Shown one piece after another: positions 49,885-58,488 of a DNA stretch of 64,000 nt (positions are counted from its first letter, which is position 1; each line of letters starts with the position of its first letter). This stretch comes from Longilinea arvoryzae. GTDB lineage: Bacteria; Chloroflexota; Anaerolineae; Anaerolineales; Anaerolineaceae. A model generated the notes under the pieces. It searched no databases and was not told the origin of the DNA. It saw only the letters and a list, made by a program, of their open reading frames with translations. The stretch lies in assembly GCF_001050235.1 (NCBI RefSeq), contig NZ_DF967972.1:62001-126000 (forward strand), written 5' to 3'. Made by a program: the position numbers and the translations under genes.

Positions 49885-51063
49885 ATGAAAAACAAAATTC
49901 CCTGGATCTTACTGGCTATTCTGTTAATTGCAACCACAACCCTGGCCTGCCGGTTGAGCCCGTTTGCAGCTTCGCCGATCACCACACTGCAGCCAACGCC
50001 CACGCTGAAGGCCCTACCGGCCCAGGCCACGCCGGCGGCGTCCGCCCCTGGCGAAGCGGTCAGCCTGACCGAACGCGACCAGATTCTGGCCGATCTGTAC
50101 GACCGGGTCAGCCCGGGCGTCGTTTCCATCCGCATCATCACCCAGGACGGCAGCGGGCAGGGCTCCGGCTTTGTGTATGACCAGGAAGGTCACATCGTCA
50201 CCAATTATCACGTGGTGGAAGGCGCTCAGGAGTTGGAAGTGGATTTCTCCTCCGGGCAGAAGGTCCACGGCGATATTCTGGCTACAGATCTCGACTCGGA
50301 CCTGGCCATCATCCAGGTGGATGTGCCGGCCGCCGATTTGACCCCGCTGACGTTGGGCGATTCCGACCAGCTTCATGTCGGCCAGACCGTTGTGGCGATT
50401 GGCAATCCGTTCGGGCTGAGCGGCACGATGACCATTGGCATTGTCTCGGCCAAAGGGCGCACCCTGGAATCGCTGCGCGAAGCGGATAACAACGCCTATT
50501 TCACCGCCGGCGATATCATCCAAACGGACGCGGCCATCAATCCGGGCAATTCCGGCGGACCGCTGCTCAACCTGGCCGGCGAAGTGATCGGTCTCAACCG
50601 CGCCATTCGCACTGAAAGCTCCACCGACACCGGCGAACCGGTCAACACCGGCATCGGTTTCGCCATTTCTTCCAAAATCATGTCGCGGGTGGTGCCGGTG
50701 CTCATCAAAGATGGTAAGTACGAATATCCTTACCTGGGTATTACCAGCCAGGACGAACTTTCGCTCTTCCTGGCGGAAGAGTTGAAACTGCCGCAGACCT
50801 CCGGCGCTTACGTAACCTCGGTGCGAACCGACAGCCCGGCGGATAAGGCCGGCATCCGCGGCGGAAGCGTCGAAACCACCATCCCCGACCTGCTGTCGGG
50901 CGGCGACCTGATCATTGCAGTGGACGGGCAGCCGGTTCAGGTGTTTGGCGATCTGCTGAGCTACCTGATGACCAGCAAGAGCCCGGGCGATTCGATTGTG
51001 CTGACGATTCTGCGAGATGGTGAACAAAAGGAGGTAACCGTTATTCTCGGTAAACGCCCATAA
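49885..51063 (+). CDS. HtrA/Deg-type serine protease with PDZ domain
   Basis: 392 residues from ATG 49885. An N-terminal export signal ends in a lipobox-like TTLAC, then a TPT-type linker, a trypsin-fold domain with His109 (TNYHVV), Asp139 (SDLAII) and Ser223 (GNSGGP), and one PDZ domain (about 290-385). It degrades or refolds damaged proteins outside the membrane. It sits between a J-protein and a release-factor homologue, a protein-quality grouping. Confidence 0.92.
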   Translation: MKNKIPWILLAILLIATTTLACRLSPFAASPITTLQPTPTLKALPAQATPAASAPGEAVSLTERDQILADLYDRVSPGVVSIRIITQDGSGQGSGFVYDQEGHIVTNYHVVEGAQELEVDFSSGQKVHGDILATDLDSDLAIIQVDVPAADLTPLTLGDSDQLHVGQTVVAIGNPFGLSGTMTIGIVSAKGRTLESLREADNNAYFTAGDIIQTDAAINPGNSGGPLLNLAGEVIGLNRAIRTESSTDTGEPVNTGIGFAISSKIMSRVVPVLIKDGKYEYPYLGITSQDELSLFLAEELKLPQTSGAYVTSVRTDSPADKAGIRGGSVETTIPDLLSGGDLIIAVDGQPVQVFGDLLSYLMTSKSPGDSIVLTILRDGEQKEVTVILGKRP

Positions 51064-51115
51064 GCGGGCGGATGGCAAGTTGATTATTCATCACCTATCA
51101 ATAAAGGAGGGTGCC

Positions 51116-52216
51116 ATGTTGTCAGAAACGAACCTGCGGGAGTTACTGGATTTCTCTGCAACCACCCCGGTTCTCAGCGTGTACCTGAATACCGAGCCCA
51201 GCGAGGGCAACGCCGATGCCTATCGGCTGCGCCTGCGCAGTATGCTCAAGGATGTCAACCTCCCGGAAGATGTAGAAGCCATCGAGAAGTATTTTCAACA
51301 CGAATACAATTGGACCGGGAAAGGCGTCGCGGTCTTTTCCTGCGCCGCGCAGGGTTTCTTCCGCGCCTATTCCCTCGCATTAGCGGTGCAAAATCTGGTT
51401 CTGGTCGGCAACCGCCCCAGCGTTCGCCCTCTGGTCGATTTGTTCGATAATTACGGCGGGTACGGGGTTGCTCTGGTCGACAAACAGGGCGCGCGGCTGT
51501 TCTTCTTCCACCTGGGCGAATTGCGCGAACAGAACGGCATGGTGGGCGAAGAAGTGCGCAAGGTCAAGCACGGCAGCGCCTCCACCGTAACCGGTCAGCG
51601 CGGCGGCATGGCCGGAAAAACCACCTCGACGGACGCGCTGGTCGACCGCAATATCAAGGATACGGTCGATTTCGCGGTCAAGTTCTTCGAGGACAATCAC
51701 GTCCGGCGCGTCCTGATTGGCGGCACGGACGATAACGCGGCTTCATTTCGCTCGCACCTGCCCAAAGCCTGGCAGAGCCTGGTGATGGGAGCTTTTGCCA
51801 TGTCCATGACCGCCACCCAGACCGAAGTTCTGGCCAAGGCCCTGCAAATCGGCCGCGATACCGAGGCGCAGCGCGAAGCTCAATTGATCGACAACATGAT
51901 CACCTCGGCCGCCAAACAAAGCGGCGCCGTGGTGGGCCTGGTTGCCACCCTGGACGCGGTGAACAACAGCCGCGTGCAGCGCCTGGTGCTTTCCAAAGGT
52001 TTCGCCCCATCCGGCTACCACTGCCCATCCTGCGGCGCGCTGGTGGCGAAAGCGGCTCCGGCCTGCCCGCAGTGCGGCGCGAGCCTGGCGCCCGCATTGG
52101 ATATTATCGACCTGGCCGTGAGCGCCGTGCTGCGCAGCGGCGGGGACGTGGAAGTGATCCACGACAACGCGGAATTGGATCAAAGCGGAAAAATCGGCGC
52201 GCTGCTGCGCTATTGA
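51116..52216 (+). CDS. Bacterial eRF1-like protein (baeRF family) with zinc ribbon
   Basis: 366 residues from ATG 51116 (AAGGAGG five bases upstream). The sequence follows the pattern of bacterial archaeo-eukaryotic release-factor homologues: a first domain (LSVYLNTEPSEGNAD), a middle domain ending in RVLIGGTDDNAASFRSHLP, and a third eRF1/pelota-like domain carrying CPSCGAL...CPQCGA, a zinc ribbon. The GGQ motif is replaced by a Gly-rich loop QRGGMAGK. Members are proposed to act at ribosomes in rescue or quality control; this is inference. A clean terminator follows. Confidence 0.8.
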   Translation: MLSETNLRELLDFSATTPVLSVYLNTEPSEGNADAYRLRLRSMLKDVNLPEDVEAIEKYFQHEYNWTGKGVAVFSCAAQGFFRAYSLALAVQNLVLVGNRPSVRPLVDLFDNYGGYGVALVDKQGARLFFFHLGELREQNGMVGEEVRKVKHGSASTVTGQRGGMAGKTTSTDALVDRNIKDTVDFAVKFFEDNHVRRVLIGGTDDNAASFRSHLPKAWQSLVMGAFAMSMTATQTEVLAKALQIGRDTEAQREAQLIDNMITSAAKQSGAVVGLVATLDAVNNSRVQRLVLSKGFAPSGYHCPSCGALVAKAAPACPQCGASLAPALDIIDLAVSAVLRSGGDVEVIHDNAELDQSGKIGALLRY

Positions 52217-52232
52217 ACGAATCAACTTCGAC

Positions 52233-52264
52233 AAGGTCCGGCCTGAGGCCGGACCTTTTGTTTT
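52233..52264 (+). terminator. Intrinsic terminator
   Basis: AAGGTCCGGCC-TGA-GGCCGGACCTT followed by TTTGTTTT, 17 bases after the baeRF stop. Confidence 0.92.
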
Positions 52265-52413
52265 CCCATCCTTACACTTTCGTAAGGTTTCCCCATCCCC
52301 CGGCGGTTGGCTTCTTTTTTGCAATTCTCTATAATAGGTTTAGTTTATGTGGGGATCATTCACAACGTTTATCATTCATTCGACTTTTTCTTTTTTCAAC
52401 CCGAGGGAATTGT

Positions 52414-53040
52414 ATGGATATCAACGCGACATTCAGTCAGGCCCGTGAGCTGGCCCGCCAGGGCGACCGCCAGGCCGCCCGCCAACTGCTGGAGGCGATT
52501 CTTCAGCAGGAGCCGAAAAACGAAGAAGTACTGCTGTGGTACGCCCTGCTGGCGCCCACCAAAGCCGAAGTCATCGATGGGTTGCAATTGGTGCTTGAAA
52601 TCAACCCCAACAATGTCCAGGCGCAGCAAAGATTGGCCAAATTACAGGCCGGCAGCGGTGTGCCAGCCTCCACGCCCAGCAACAGCAGCCCCTTTGCGTA
52701 CGAAGCCGCCAGGAGCGAAGAGCCCCCCGCCACAGGCGCGTCCACTTTCACGGCCGATGCCGCCGCGCCGGCCGCGCCTGCCTACACGCCGGCGGTTTCC
52801 GCCGTCCCCTCCACCCCGCTCGACGCCTCCGCAGCCAGCCCCGCGCTGATCAAGCGCCTCGACACGCTCATCGCGTTCCAGGAGCACATGGACCGGCAGA
52901 TCAACAAGATCAACCGCGTGGCCCAGTTCTTCTTCTGGCTGGCGATCGTCTCGCTCGTCCTCAGCCTGATTTCGGTCTGCCTGGCCATCGCCGGCGTGCT
53001 GCCGCTGCTGAATTCAGCCAATACCTTGATCGGCGGTTAG
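52414..53040 (+). CDS. TPR-like membrane-anchored protein
   Basis: 208 residues from ATG 52414 (GAGGGA upstream; the long open frame back to 52072 overlaps the previous gene). A short TPR-like helical start (FSQARELARQGDRQAARQLLEAIL...NPNNVQAQQRLAKL), an Ala/Pro/Thr-rich linker and one C-terminal membrane helix (FFWLAIVSLVLSLISVCLAIAGV). A TATAAT lies about 80 bases upstream. Its TAG stop lies inside the first word of a 7-nt repeat. Function unknown. Confidence 0.75.
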   Translation: MDINATFSQARELARQGDRQAARQLLEAILQQEPKNEEVLLWYALLAPTKAEVIDGLQLVLEINPNNVQAQQRLAKLQAGSGVPASTPSNSSPFAYEAARSEEPPATGASTFTADAAAPAAPAYTPAVSAVPSTPLDASAASPALIKRLDTLIAFQEHMDRQINKINRVAQFFFWLAIVSLVLSLISVCLAIAGVLPLLNSANTLIGG

Positions 53041-53091
53041 CGATTAGCGGTTAGCGGTTAGCCGTTGGCGGTTGGCGGTTGGCGGTTAGCC
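53032..53091 (+). repeat. 7-nt tandem repeat (GGTTAGC/GGTTGGC)n at a stop codon
   Basis: About eight units of GGTTAGC, GATTAGC and GGTTGGC. The first unit supplies the TAG stop of the upstream gene. The same words occur at 60645-60696. Confidence 0.85.
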
Positions 53092-53119
53092 GTGGCCCGT
53101 CAGCGATACGCTTGATTCA

Positions 53120-53142
53120 CGCCGGTCTCCGACCGGCGTTTT
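53120..53142 (+). terminator. Hairpin terminator
   Basis: CGCCGGTC-TCC-GACCGGCG followed by TTTT. A second near copy of the GCCGGTCTCCGACCG core lies at 53167-53181 without a T-run. Confidence 0.75.
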
Positions 53143-53204
53143 GCGTTCATCCTTACCCTCGATCGAGCCGGTCTCCGACCGCGCTCTGAGTCGCTCATCT
53201 TGGT

Positions 53205-53503
53205 ATCCTGTAAATCCTGTCCATCCTGTTCGATTTCTTTCCCCGCCGTCTTGGAACGTCGGGTTTGCGGGGGAGCAAGGGTTCCATCCCGGCCGTTACC
53301 AGTCACCCCCTCCAACCCGACCTACGCGGCGACACATTCAGCATTCTCTTCCTCTTCACCGCTTGATCTTTCAACCAATCATCCTGTAAATCCTGCCCAT
53401 CCTGTTTGATTTCTTCCCCCGCCGGCCCGGAACGTCGGGTTTGCGGGGGAACAGGGGTTCCATCCCGGCCGTTACCGTTCACCCCCTCCAACCCGACCTA
53501 CGC
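53205..53503. repeat. Duplicated 123-bp structured element
   Basis: Copies at 53205-53327 and 53381-53503, about 90 percent identical by eye. Each starts with ATCCTGTAAATCCTG-type 9-nt words and contains GTCGGGTT...AACCCGAC with inner GGGGG/CCCCC, a long stem-loop. No ORF is preserved in both. Non-coding. Confidence 0.8.
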
Positions 53504-53510
53504 TTGGATT

Positions 53511-53606
53511 TCAATCAGCAATCAGCAATCAGAAATCAGCAATTCATCATTCAGCATTCATCATTCAGCATTCTCTTCACTCCTCACCCTTCACCTCTTC
53601 CCCCCA
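53511..53606 (-). repeat. 7-nt-period repeat (TGAATGC/TGATTGC)n
   Basis: On the minus strand the words TGAATGC, TGAATGA and TGATTGC are repeated about nine times, followed by GGTGAAGGGTGAGGAGTG in the opposite sense, a word also found in the element at 35106-35270. Confidence 0.8.
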
Positions 53607-53619
53607 TTTTCTGTATAAT
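53590..53619 (+). promoter_or_regulatory. Promoter of the phosphatase gene, leaderless
   Basis: TTCACC (53590-53595), 18-nt spacer, TATAAT (53614-53619), six bases before ATG 53626. Confidence 0.55.
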
Positions 53620-53625
53620 CTACCT

Positions 53626-54132
53626 ATGCCTTCATCCATTCCCAATTCCTACTGGGTTCTTCCCGGACGGCTGCTGGCGGGGCCCTGCCCCGGCACCGAC
53701 GAGCACCTGGCCGCGCTGGCCGCGGCCGGGGTCACCTGCATCCTCAACCTGCAATTTCCGGATGAGGTCAACCACGCCGGCGAACCCTTCCGCGATTACA
53801 CTGTTCCTTACCAGGCGCGGATGGACGGGCGCGATGCCCTCTTCCTGCGCTTCCCGGTGCCGGATTATTCCATCCCGACCCGCGCCGGCATGACCGCCAT
53901 TCTGAACGCGCTGGACGCGGCCCTGGCCGAAGGCCGCACGGTCTATGTGCACTGCTGGGGCGGAAAGGGCCGCACCGGCAGCGTGGTCGGCTGCTGGCTG
54001 GCGCGGCACGGACTGGCGCAGGGACCGGCCGCGCTCGAGAAGGTTCGGACGCTGCGCAGTGGACTGCAGGGCAACTCGCCCGAGAGCCCCGTCCAATTCG
54101 ATCTGGTGCGATCCTGGCAGGCCGGCGAATGA
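53626..54132 (+). CDS. Dual-specificity/tyrosine phosphatase-like protein
   Basis: 168 residues with the canonical P-loop VHCWGGKGRTG (Cys110, Arg116) and a general-acid Asp in VPDYSIP (Asp80). It dephosphorylates a protein or a small phosphate ester. Its end overlaps the next start (ATGA), so the two phosphohydrolase genes are coupled. It is distinct from the short-loop phosphatase at 41969. Confidence 0.85.
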   Translation: MPSSIPNSYWVLPGRLLAGPCPGTDEHLAALAAAGVTCILNLQFPDEVNHAGEPFRDYTVPYQARMDGRDALFLRFPVPDYSIPTRAGMTAILNALDAALAEGRTVYVHCWGGKGRTGSVVGCWLARHGLAQGPAALEKVRTLRSGLQGNSPESPVQFDLVRSWQAGE

Positions 54133-54629
54133 GCAAAATCGGCGTTCTGTCCGATACCCATAACAACGTCAAAAACCTGCGCGCCGCCCTGGAGATCTTC
54201 GAACGCGCCGGCGCGCGCACCCTGATCCACTGCGGCGATGTGACCACGCTCGAGACGCTCGAGTGGCTGGTCGAGTATCGCGTCATCTGCGTCTTCGGCA
54301 ACGCCGACGCCGCCTCCGGCGAGCTGCGCGATATGCTGTTGCGCTACAATCCCGAAAACTACGCCGGCCTGAGCTTCACCGGCACGCTCGACGGCGCGTC
54401 CATCGCCGCGGCCCACGGCCACCTGCCGGGCGCGGTGGATGAGCTGGCCCGCTCGGGCGCGTACGATTACGTCTTCTGCGGCCATTCGCACCACCGGCGC
54501 GACGAGCGCATCGGCCGGGCGCGCGTGATCAACCCCGGCGCGCTGGGCGGAATGCACCGCGAGGAGCGCTCGTGCTGCCTGGTCGACCTGCAAGCTGGCG
54601 CGGTCGAGTTCGTCCTGCTGCCGGAATAA
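54129..54629 (+). CDS. Metallophosphoesterase, YfcE/MJ0936 family
   Basis: 166 residues with all five metal-site motifs: GVLSDTHNN, HCGDVT, GNAD, AHGH and CGHSHH. Related enzymes cleave phosphodiesters in a Mn- or Ni-dependent way. Length and motif spacing are normal. It is coupled to the upstream phosphatase by an ATGA overlap. Confidence 0.92.
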   Translation: MSKIGVLSDTHNNVKNLRAALEIFERAGARTLIHCGDVTTLETLEWLVEYRVICVFGNADAASGELRDMLLRYNPENYAGLSFTGTLDGASIAAAHGHLPGAVDELARSGAYDYVFCGHSHHRRDERIGRARVINPGALGGMHREERSCCLVDLQAGAVEFVLLPE

Positions 54630-54645
54630 TCCCGCGGAGGTTAAG

Positions 54646-55215
54646 ATGGTCCCAACGGAATACGCCATTCAGCCCCTCACCCCTGAGCGCTGGGAGGATT
54701 TCACGACCCTGTTCGGCTCGCACGGCGCGGTCGGCGGCTGCTGGTGCATGTACTTCCGGCGCGATGGCGCCTGGAAGGATCGAAACGGCGATCAGAACCG
54801 CGAGCAGATGCACGGTCTGGTGCAGGGCGGCACGGTCACCGGGCTGCTGGCCTATGCCGGAGAGCAGCCGGTCGGCTGGGTGTCGCTCGCCCCGCGCAGC
54901 GACTACGCCGCGCTGGCCCGCTCGCGCGTGCTGGCGCCGGTGGACGAACAGCCGGTCTGGTCGATCGTGTGCTTCTTCATCGCCCGCAAATGGCGCCGCA
55001 AAGGCGTCATGCGCGCCCTGCTGCGGGGCGCCGTCGATTACGCCGCTGCCCACGGCGCGCAGATCGTCGAAGCCTATCCGATGGATCACGAGGGCAAGGT
55101 GGACGACCTGAGCAGTTACATGGGACTGCTCAAGCCCTTCCTGGCAGAGGGATTCGTCGAGGTTGCCAGACGGTCCGAGAATCATCCGGTGGTGAGGAAG
55201 AACGTGAAGGAATGA
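54646..55215 (+). CDS. GNAT-family N-acetyltransferase
   Basis: 189 residues, ATG 54646 with GGAGG upstream. The acetyl-CoA motif region reads VCFFIARKWRRKGVMRALLRGAVDYA (R/QxxGxG/A type). An unusual Cys-Trp-Cys (GGCWCMYFRR) near residue 35 is shared with a known GNAT subgroup. It is third in the plus-strand run after the phosphoesterase. Substrate unknown. Confidence 0.85.
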   Translation: MVPTEYAIQPLTPERWEDFTTLFGSHGAVGGCWCMYFRRDGAWKDRNGDQNREQMHGLVQGGTVTGLLAYAGEQPVGWVSLAPRSDYAALARSRVLAPVDEQPVWSIVCFFIARKWRRKGVMRALLRGAVDYAAAHGAQIVEAYPMDHEGKVDDLSSYMGLLKPFLAEGFVEVARRSENHPVVRKNVKE

Positions 55216-55236
55216 GGGATGGGTTCTGAGTGATGA

Positions 55237-55404
55237 GGTGCCAGCGCCGCCGGCGACCCCACCCAGAGCGAGCAGGATTTTCCGAAGTACGCAAAACTGT
55301 TTGGAAGACCGGTCGAGGTGGTGCGACTGAGCAAGGTCGGGCATGCCGCCGCGCTGGTCGATCCGGAGGGATTCGTAGAGATTCTGGTGAAAGAGATAAA
55401 GTGA
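55237..55404 (+). pseudogene. Remnant of an alpha/beta-hydrolase-like gene (C-terminal part)
   Basis: A 55-codon stretch without a start, opening after TGATGA, reads ...SEQDFPKYAKLFGRPVEVV, then SKVGHAAALVDPEGFVEIL and a stop. The VGHAAALVDPEGF segment looks like the catalytic-His end of an alpha/beta hydrolase. It follows the GNAT gene directly. The rest of the gene is absent, so I call it a decayed fragment. Confidence 0.5.
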
Positions 55405-55680
55405 TCTGTTCGCCCTCCACGCGCAGTATGTTGGTCATTATTTTTCGTTCTTTCCATTCCATCTGTCCCATCTGCAAGAGCGGGTTGCCTGGAAATACTG
55501 TAAATTGCTCTCCGGAATTGGGGAGCGATTTAACATTGTACTGGTATTGGCGAGGTCTATAATGAACGCATTGGGGGGATACGCAAATATTTACCAATCG
55601 TCGAAAATCTCTGTGAAAGTATCAATACCAGGATGTTCGCTAGAATTTCTTAATTTCCGCCACCCGGGTAGGAGTATTCC

Positions 55681-58488
55681 ATGAATTTACGCAAAATTGT
55701 TGTGATCCTGATGGTCACGTTCAGTTTTCTTGCGACCAGCACAAACGAGGCCGTTACTGCTGCCACCTGGTTGGTCAGCTATAATTCCACGGTCACTCAG
55801 ATCAAAGTGCTTGCTGTTTACAACAACAGGCTGTATGCCGGCGGTCATATCGGGCAGACGGACGGACACTTATATACTTACGACGGCAGCGCTTGGACGG
55901 ACCTGAATTTTGCCGCCGCAATTGGCAAAAATGTAAACATGATCGATTCGATGCAGGTATTCAACAGTCGCCTGTATATCGGTACGCGTATTCAGGATGG
56001 GACCAGTAATTACGCTACTGTCTATTATTACGATGGTTCCACATTCACTGAAGATTTCTCCGCGCCTGGTGCTTCCAATCAGTCAGGGATTGAGGCTATG
56101 ACGGTCCATGATGGGGCTCTTTATGCGGCCGTCGGCATCTCGAATGGGGCGGTCTACCAACGGATGGGCGACGGCTATTGGAGTATGCTTGGCGCGGCTT
56201 TCACTGGTAATGATGCGCCCCGCTCGCTTGCTTCTTTCCAGGGAAGTTTATACGCAGGATCGGGCTATGTGAACGCGAAAGTCTGGCGATGGAACGGCAA
56301 CGCCTGGGAATTGAATGCCAACCTGACAACTCTGCTTGGGATCAATCAAAACGCGGTTTGGAGTCTCGTGGTCGATGATGGGCACCTGTATGCTGGAACC
56401 GCCGGCGCAATGGTTACCAATATCCTCCCCGTTTATGATGGTTCAACGTGGAGCGCAAGCCTATCCTCGATAACCGGAAATATCCGTTTGGCGACGATCA
56501 ACGGCCATGTGTGGGCGTGCAGCGGAAACGGCCATTACTATATGAATGATGGCAGCGCCTGGCAGGATTATGGGACGGTAACCTTTTCCTATGATTTTGC
56601 GGAGTACCAGGGGAATATTTACACTGCGGGGGGAGATGGGAAAGTCTATAGCATGGGATCACCGGATGGATATACCATTCGTGGAAAGATAGTTGATCCG
56701 AATGGCAATGCGATTCCCAATGTACAATTATCAGATGGGGCAGGTCATACGGCTGTCACAGATAGTTCAGGGAATTATATGTTAGGGCATTTGCCAGGTG
56801 GAATCTATACGATTACACCCAATCTGGCCGGTTATGGCTTTTATCCACAGTCCATTGCATATACTCTGAATGCAAATAAGGAAAATCAAAACTACTCAGG
56901 AACGATTACAATCAATGTAGATATCTCGCTTTATTCGAATCCAACAACACCAGAAGAGCGGGTTCCATATGAAAACATCATAAACTACTTTGCCAACGGT
57001 GTTTATGAATCCTCGAATGGTGCTCGAAAAATTGGCATCGTAACATTTCACACAGCAAATTCATTCTCAGGTCAAGCAGATATTAATTGGATCAATAATT
57101 GCCATCCCTCCTCAAACATATCTGGTTTTGGAACGGGTGGCCTGGTTGTGAATATGTGTGATAATTTTGGCTCATATAATTACTTGAGCGACGACACCCA
57201 TCAACGAGGTGGGGGGTATACATTGGCTCATGAATGGGGGCATTACTACTTCTCACTTTATGATGAATATCTGGGGGATGTATCGAATAACAAGATTTAT
57301 AGTTGGCCACATTCCACTGATCATCCTGTTGCGAATTCCATCATGAATAGCCAATGGAATGCAGTTAATGGTGATAATAATTGGCTCAATTTTTCGATTG
57401 ATAAGAATTTCAATATAGAAACTGCTCAATATAGAATGTATGGCGCATCTGGCTGGGATACACTTGCGCGTCCTGTCGCTGCCGATCCCCGGGATGGAGC
57501 ACGTGTATCTTACCCTATTCGTCTATATTATCCAGATTTATCCGGGTATTGGCCGGGTAATAATTTAGATGCAAGAATTGATTTACCTGGAACCGCTCGA
57601 AGCGCATTAAAAATTTTTTGGGAAACGGCATCCGGCGACCTTGCGGCTCAATTGGATGGGTCCCCCTACACAGCTCAACTGTCCTCGATCATGGGGGAGG
57701 ATATATCCTACCCATATCCGATTCTTTTACTTGCGTTTGTCCAGAGGGAATTGCCATTGACGAACTCAGGTGTTCAGGCGAGTGTGCTTCTACCGAATGG
57801 AACCACAGAAGCAATTACCTTTACAGATGACGGATTGGCACCGGACGCTTTACAAGGTGATGGTTTGTATTCAGCCATTCTTGGTTATGAAGCCGATGGA
57901 ATTTATACAATTCAAGTAAATTTCGATAATAATGCAAACACCGCGGCATTTGTATCGACTGCGTTCCAGCCTTCACTGGGTCCTGATGGACAACCTGTTC
58001 CTCTTTCAGAACCAATCCTTGCGGGTGAGAATTATTCGGTCTCAAAAACCATACAGGTAACTGTGAGCGGCGTTATAGTTGACGACCATCCGAATAGTAT
58101 CAATCAAGCAGAGGTAATTTCGGCTGATAACCTTTCGATTCCTGGCAGAATCGATTTCGCAGGTGATAAAGACGTTTTCCAATTCACTACGCTGGGAAAC
58201 GGAATCACCTACGTGCGGGTGACAGATTTGGCGCTTGGAATGCATCCTCATCTGCGAATTTTTGGATCTGATGGGATTACTGTATTATTTGAAACGGATT
58301 TCGATCCTATTTATCGTAAATATTCCTATATTGCATTAACTGGCGTATCCCCGGAAACGCTACTTTATGCGGAAGTCACACACGCATCTGGTACTTCTTC
58401 GGGTGGCTTGTATGAAATTGGGGTTGGACCAAGGTTGGCGAGTGATACGCATCAGAATTTCTTGTATGTGCCATTAATTGAGCGTTGA
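55681..58488 (+). CDS. Secreted beta-propeller / CLCA-like metalloprotease with PPC domain
   Basis: 935 residues, ATG with GGAG six bases upstream, signal peptide 1-28. Residues 30-340 form kelch/propeller-like repeats (YNNRLYAGG, FNSRLYIGT, HDGALYAAV, FQGSLYAGS). A carboxypeptidase-regulatory-like beta sandwich follows (about 342-410), then a zincin domain with HEWGHYYFSLYDEY: His517, Glu518, His521, Asp528. That spacing equals the CLCA HExxHx6DE site. A choice-of-anchor/Ig-like region, a pre-peptidase C-terminal domain (about 825-920) and the tail NFLYVPLIER close the protein. From about codon 320 on, the base composition is much more AT-rich than the neighbours. Confidence 0.82.
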   Translation: MNLRKIVVILMVTFSFLATSTNEAVTAATWLVSYNSTVTQIKVLAVYNNRLYAGGHIGQTDGHLYTYDGSAWTDLNFAAAIGKNVNMIDSMQVFNSRLYIGTRIQDGTSNYATVYYYDGSTFTEDFSAPGASNQSGIEAMTVHDGALYAAVGISNGAVYQRMGDGYWSMLGAAFTGNDAPRSLASFQGSLYAGSGYVNAKVWRWNGNAWELNANLTTLLGINQNAVWSLVVDDGHLYAGTAGAMVTNILPVYDGSTWSASLSSITGNIRLATINGHVWACSGNGHYYMNDGSAWQDYGTVTFSYDFAEYQGNIYTAGGDGKVYSMGSPDGYTIRGKIVDPNGNAIPNVQLSDGAGHTAVTDSSGNYMLGHLPGGIYTITPNLAGYGFYPQSIAYTLNANKENQNYSGTITINVDISLYSNPTTPEERVPYENIINYFANGVYESSNGARKIGIVTFHTANSFSGQADINWINNCHPSSNISGFGTGGLVVNMCDNFGSYNYLSDDTHQRGGGYTLAHEWGHYYFSLYDEYLGDVSNNKIYSWPHSTDHPVANSIMNSQWNAVNGDNNWLNFSIDKNFNIETAQYRMYGASGWDTLARPVAADPRDGARVSYPIRLYYPDLSGYWPGNNLDARIDLPGTARSALKIFWETASGDLAAQLDGSPYTAQLSSIMGEDISYPYPILLLAFVQRELPLTNSGVQASVLLPNGTTEAITFTDDGLAPDALQGDGLYSAILGYEADGIYTIQVNFDNNANTAAFVSTAFQPSLGPDGQPVPLSEPILAGENYSVSKTIQVTVSGVIVDDHPNSINQAEVISADNLSIPGRIDFAGDKDVFQFTTLGNGITYVRVTDLALGMHPHLRIFGSDGITVLFETDFDPIYRKYSYIALTGVSPETLLYAEVTHASGTSSGGLYEIGVGPRLASDTHQNFLYVPLIER

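Noticed and set aside
52072-52413. N-terminal extension of the TPR-like protein
   Set aside because: It would overlap the baeRF gene and its terminator; ATG 52414 has its own SD.
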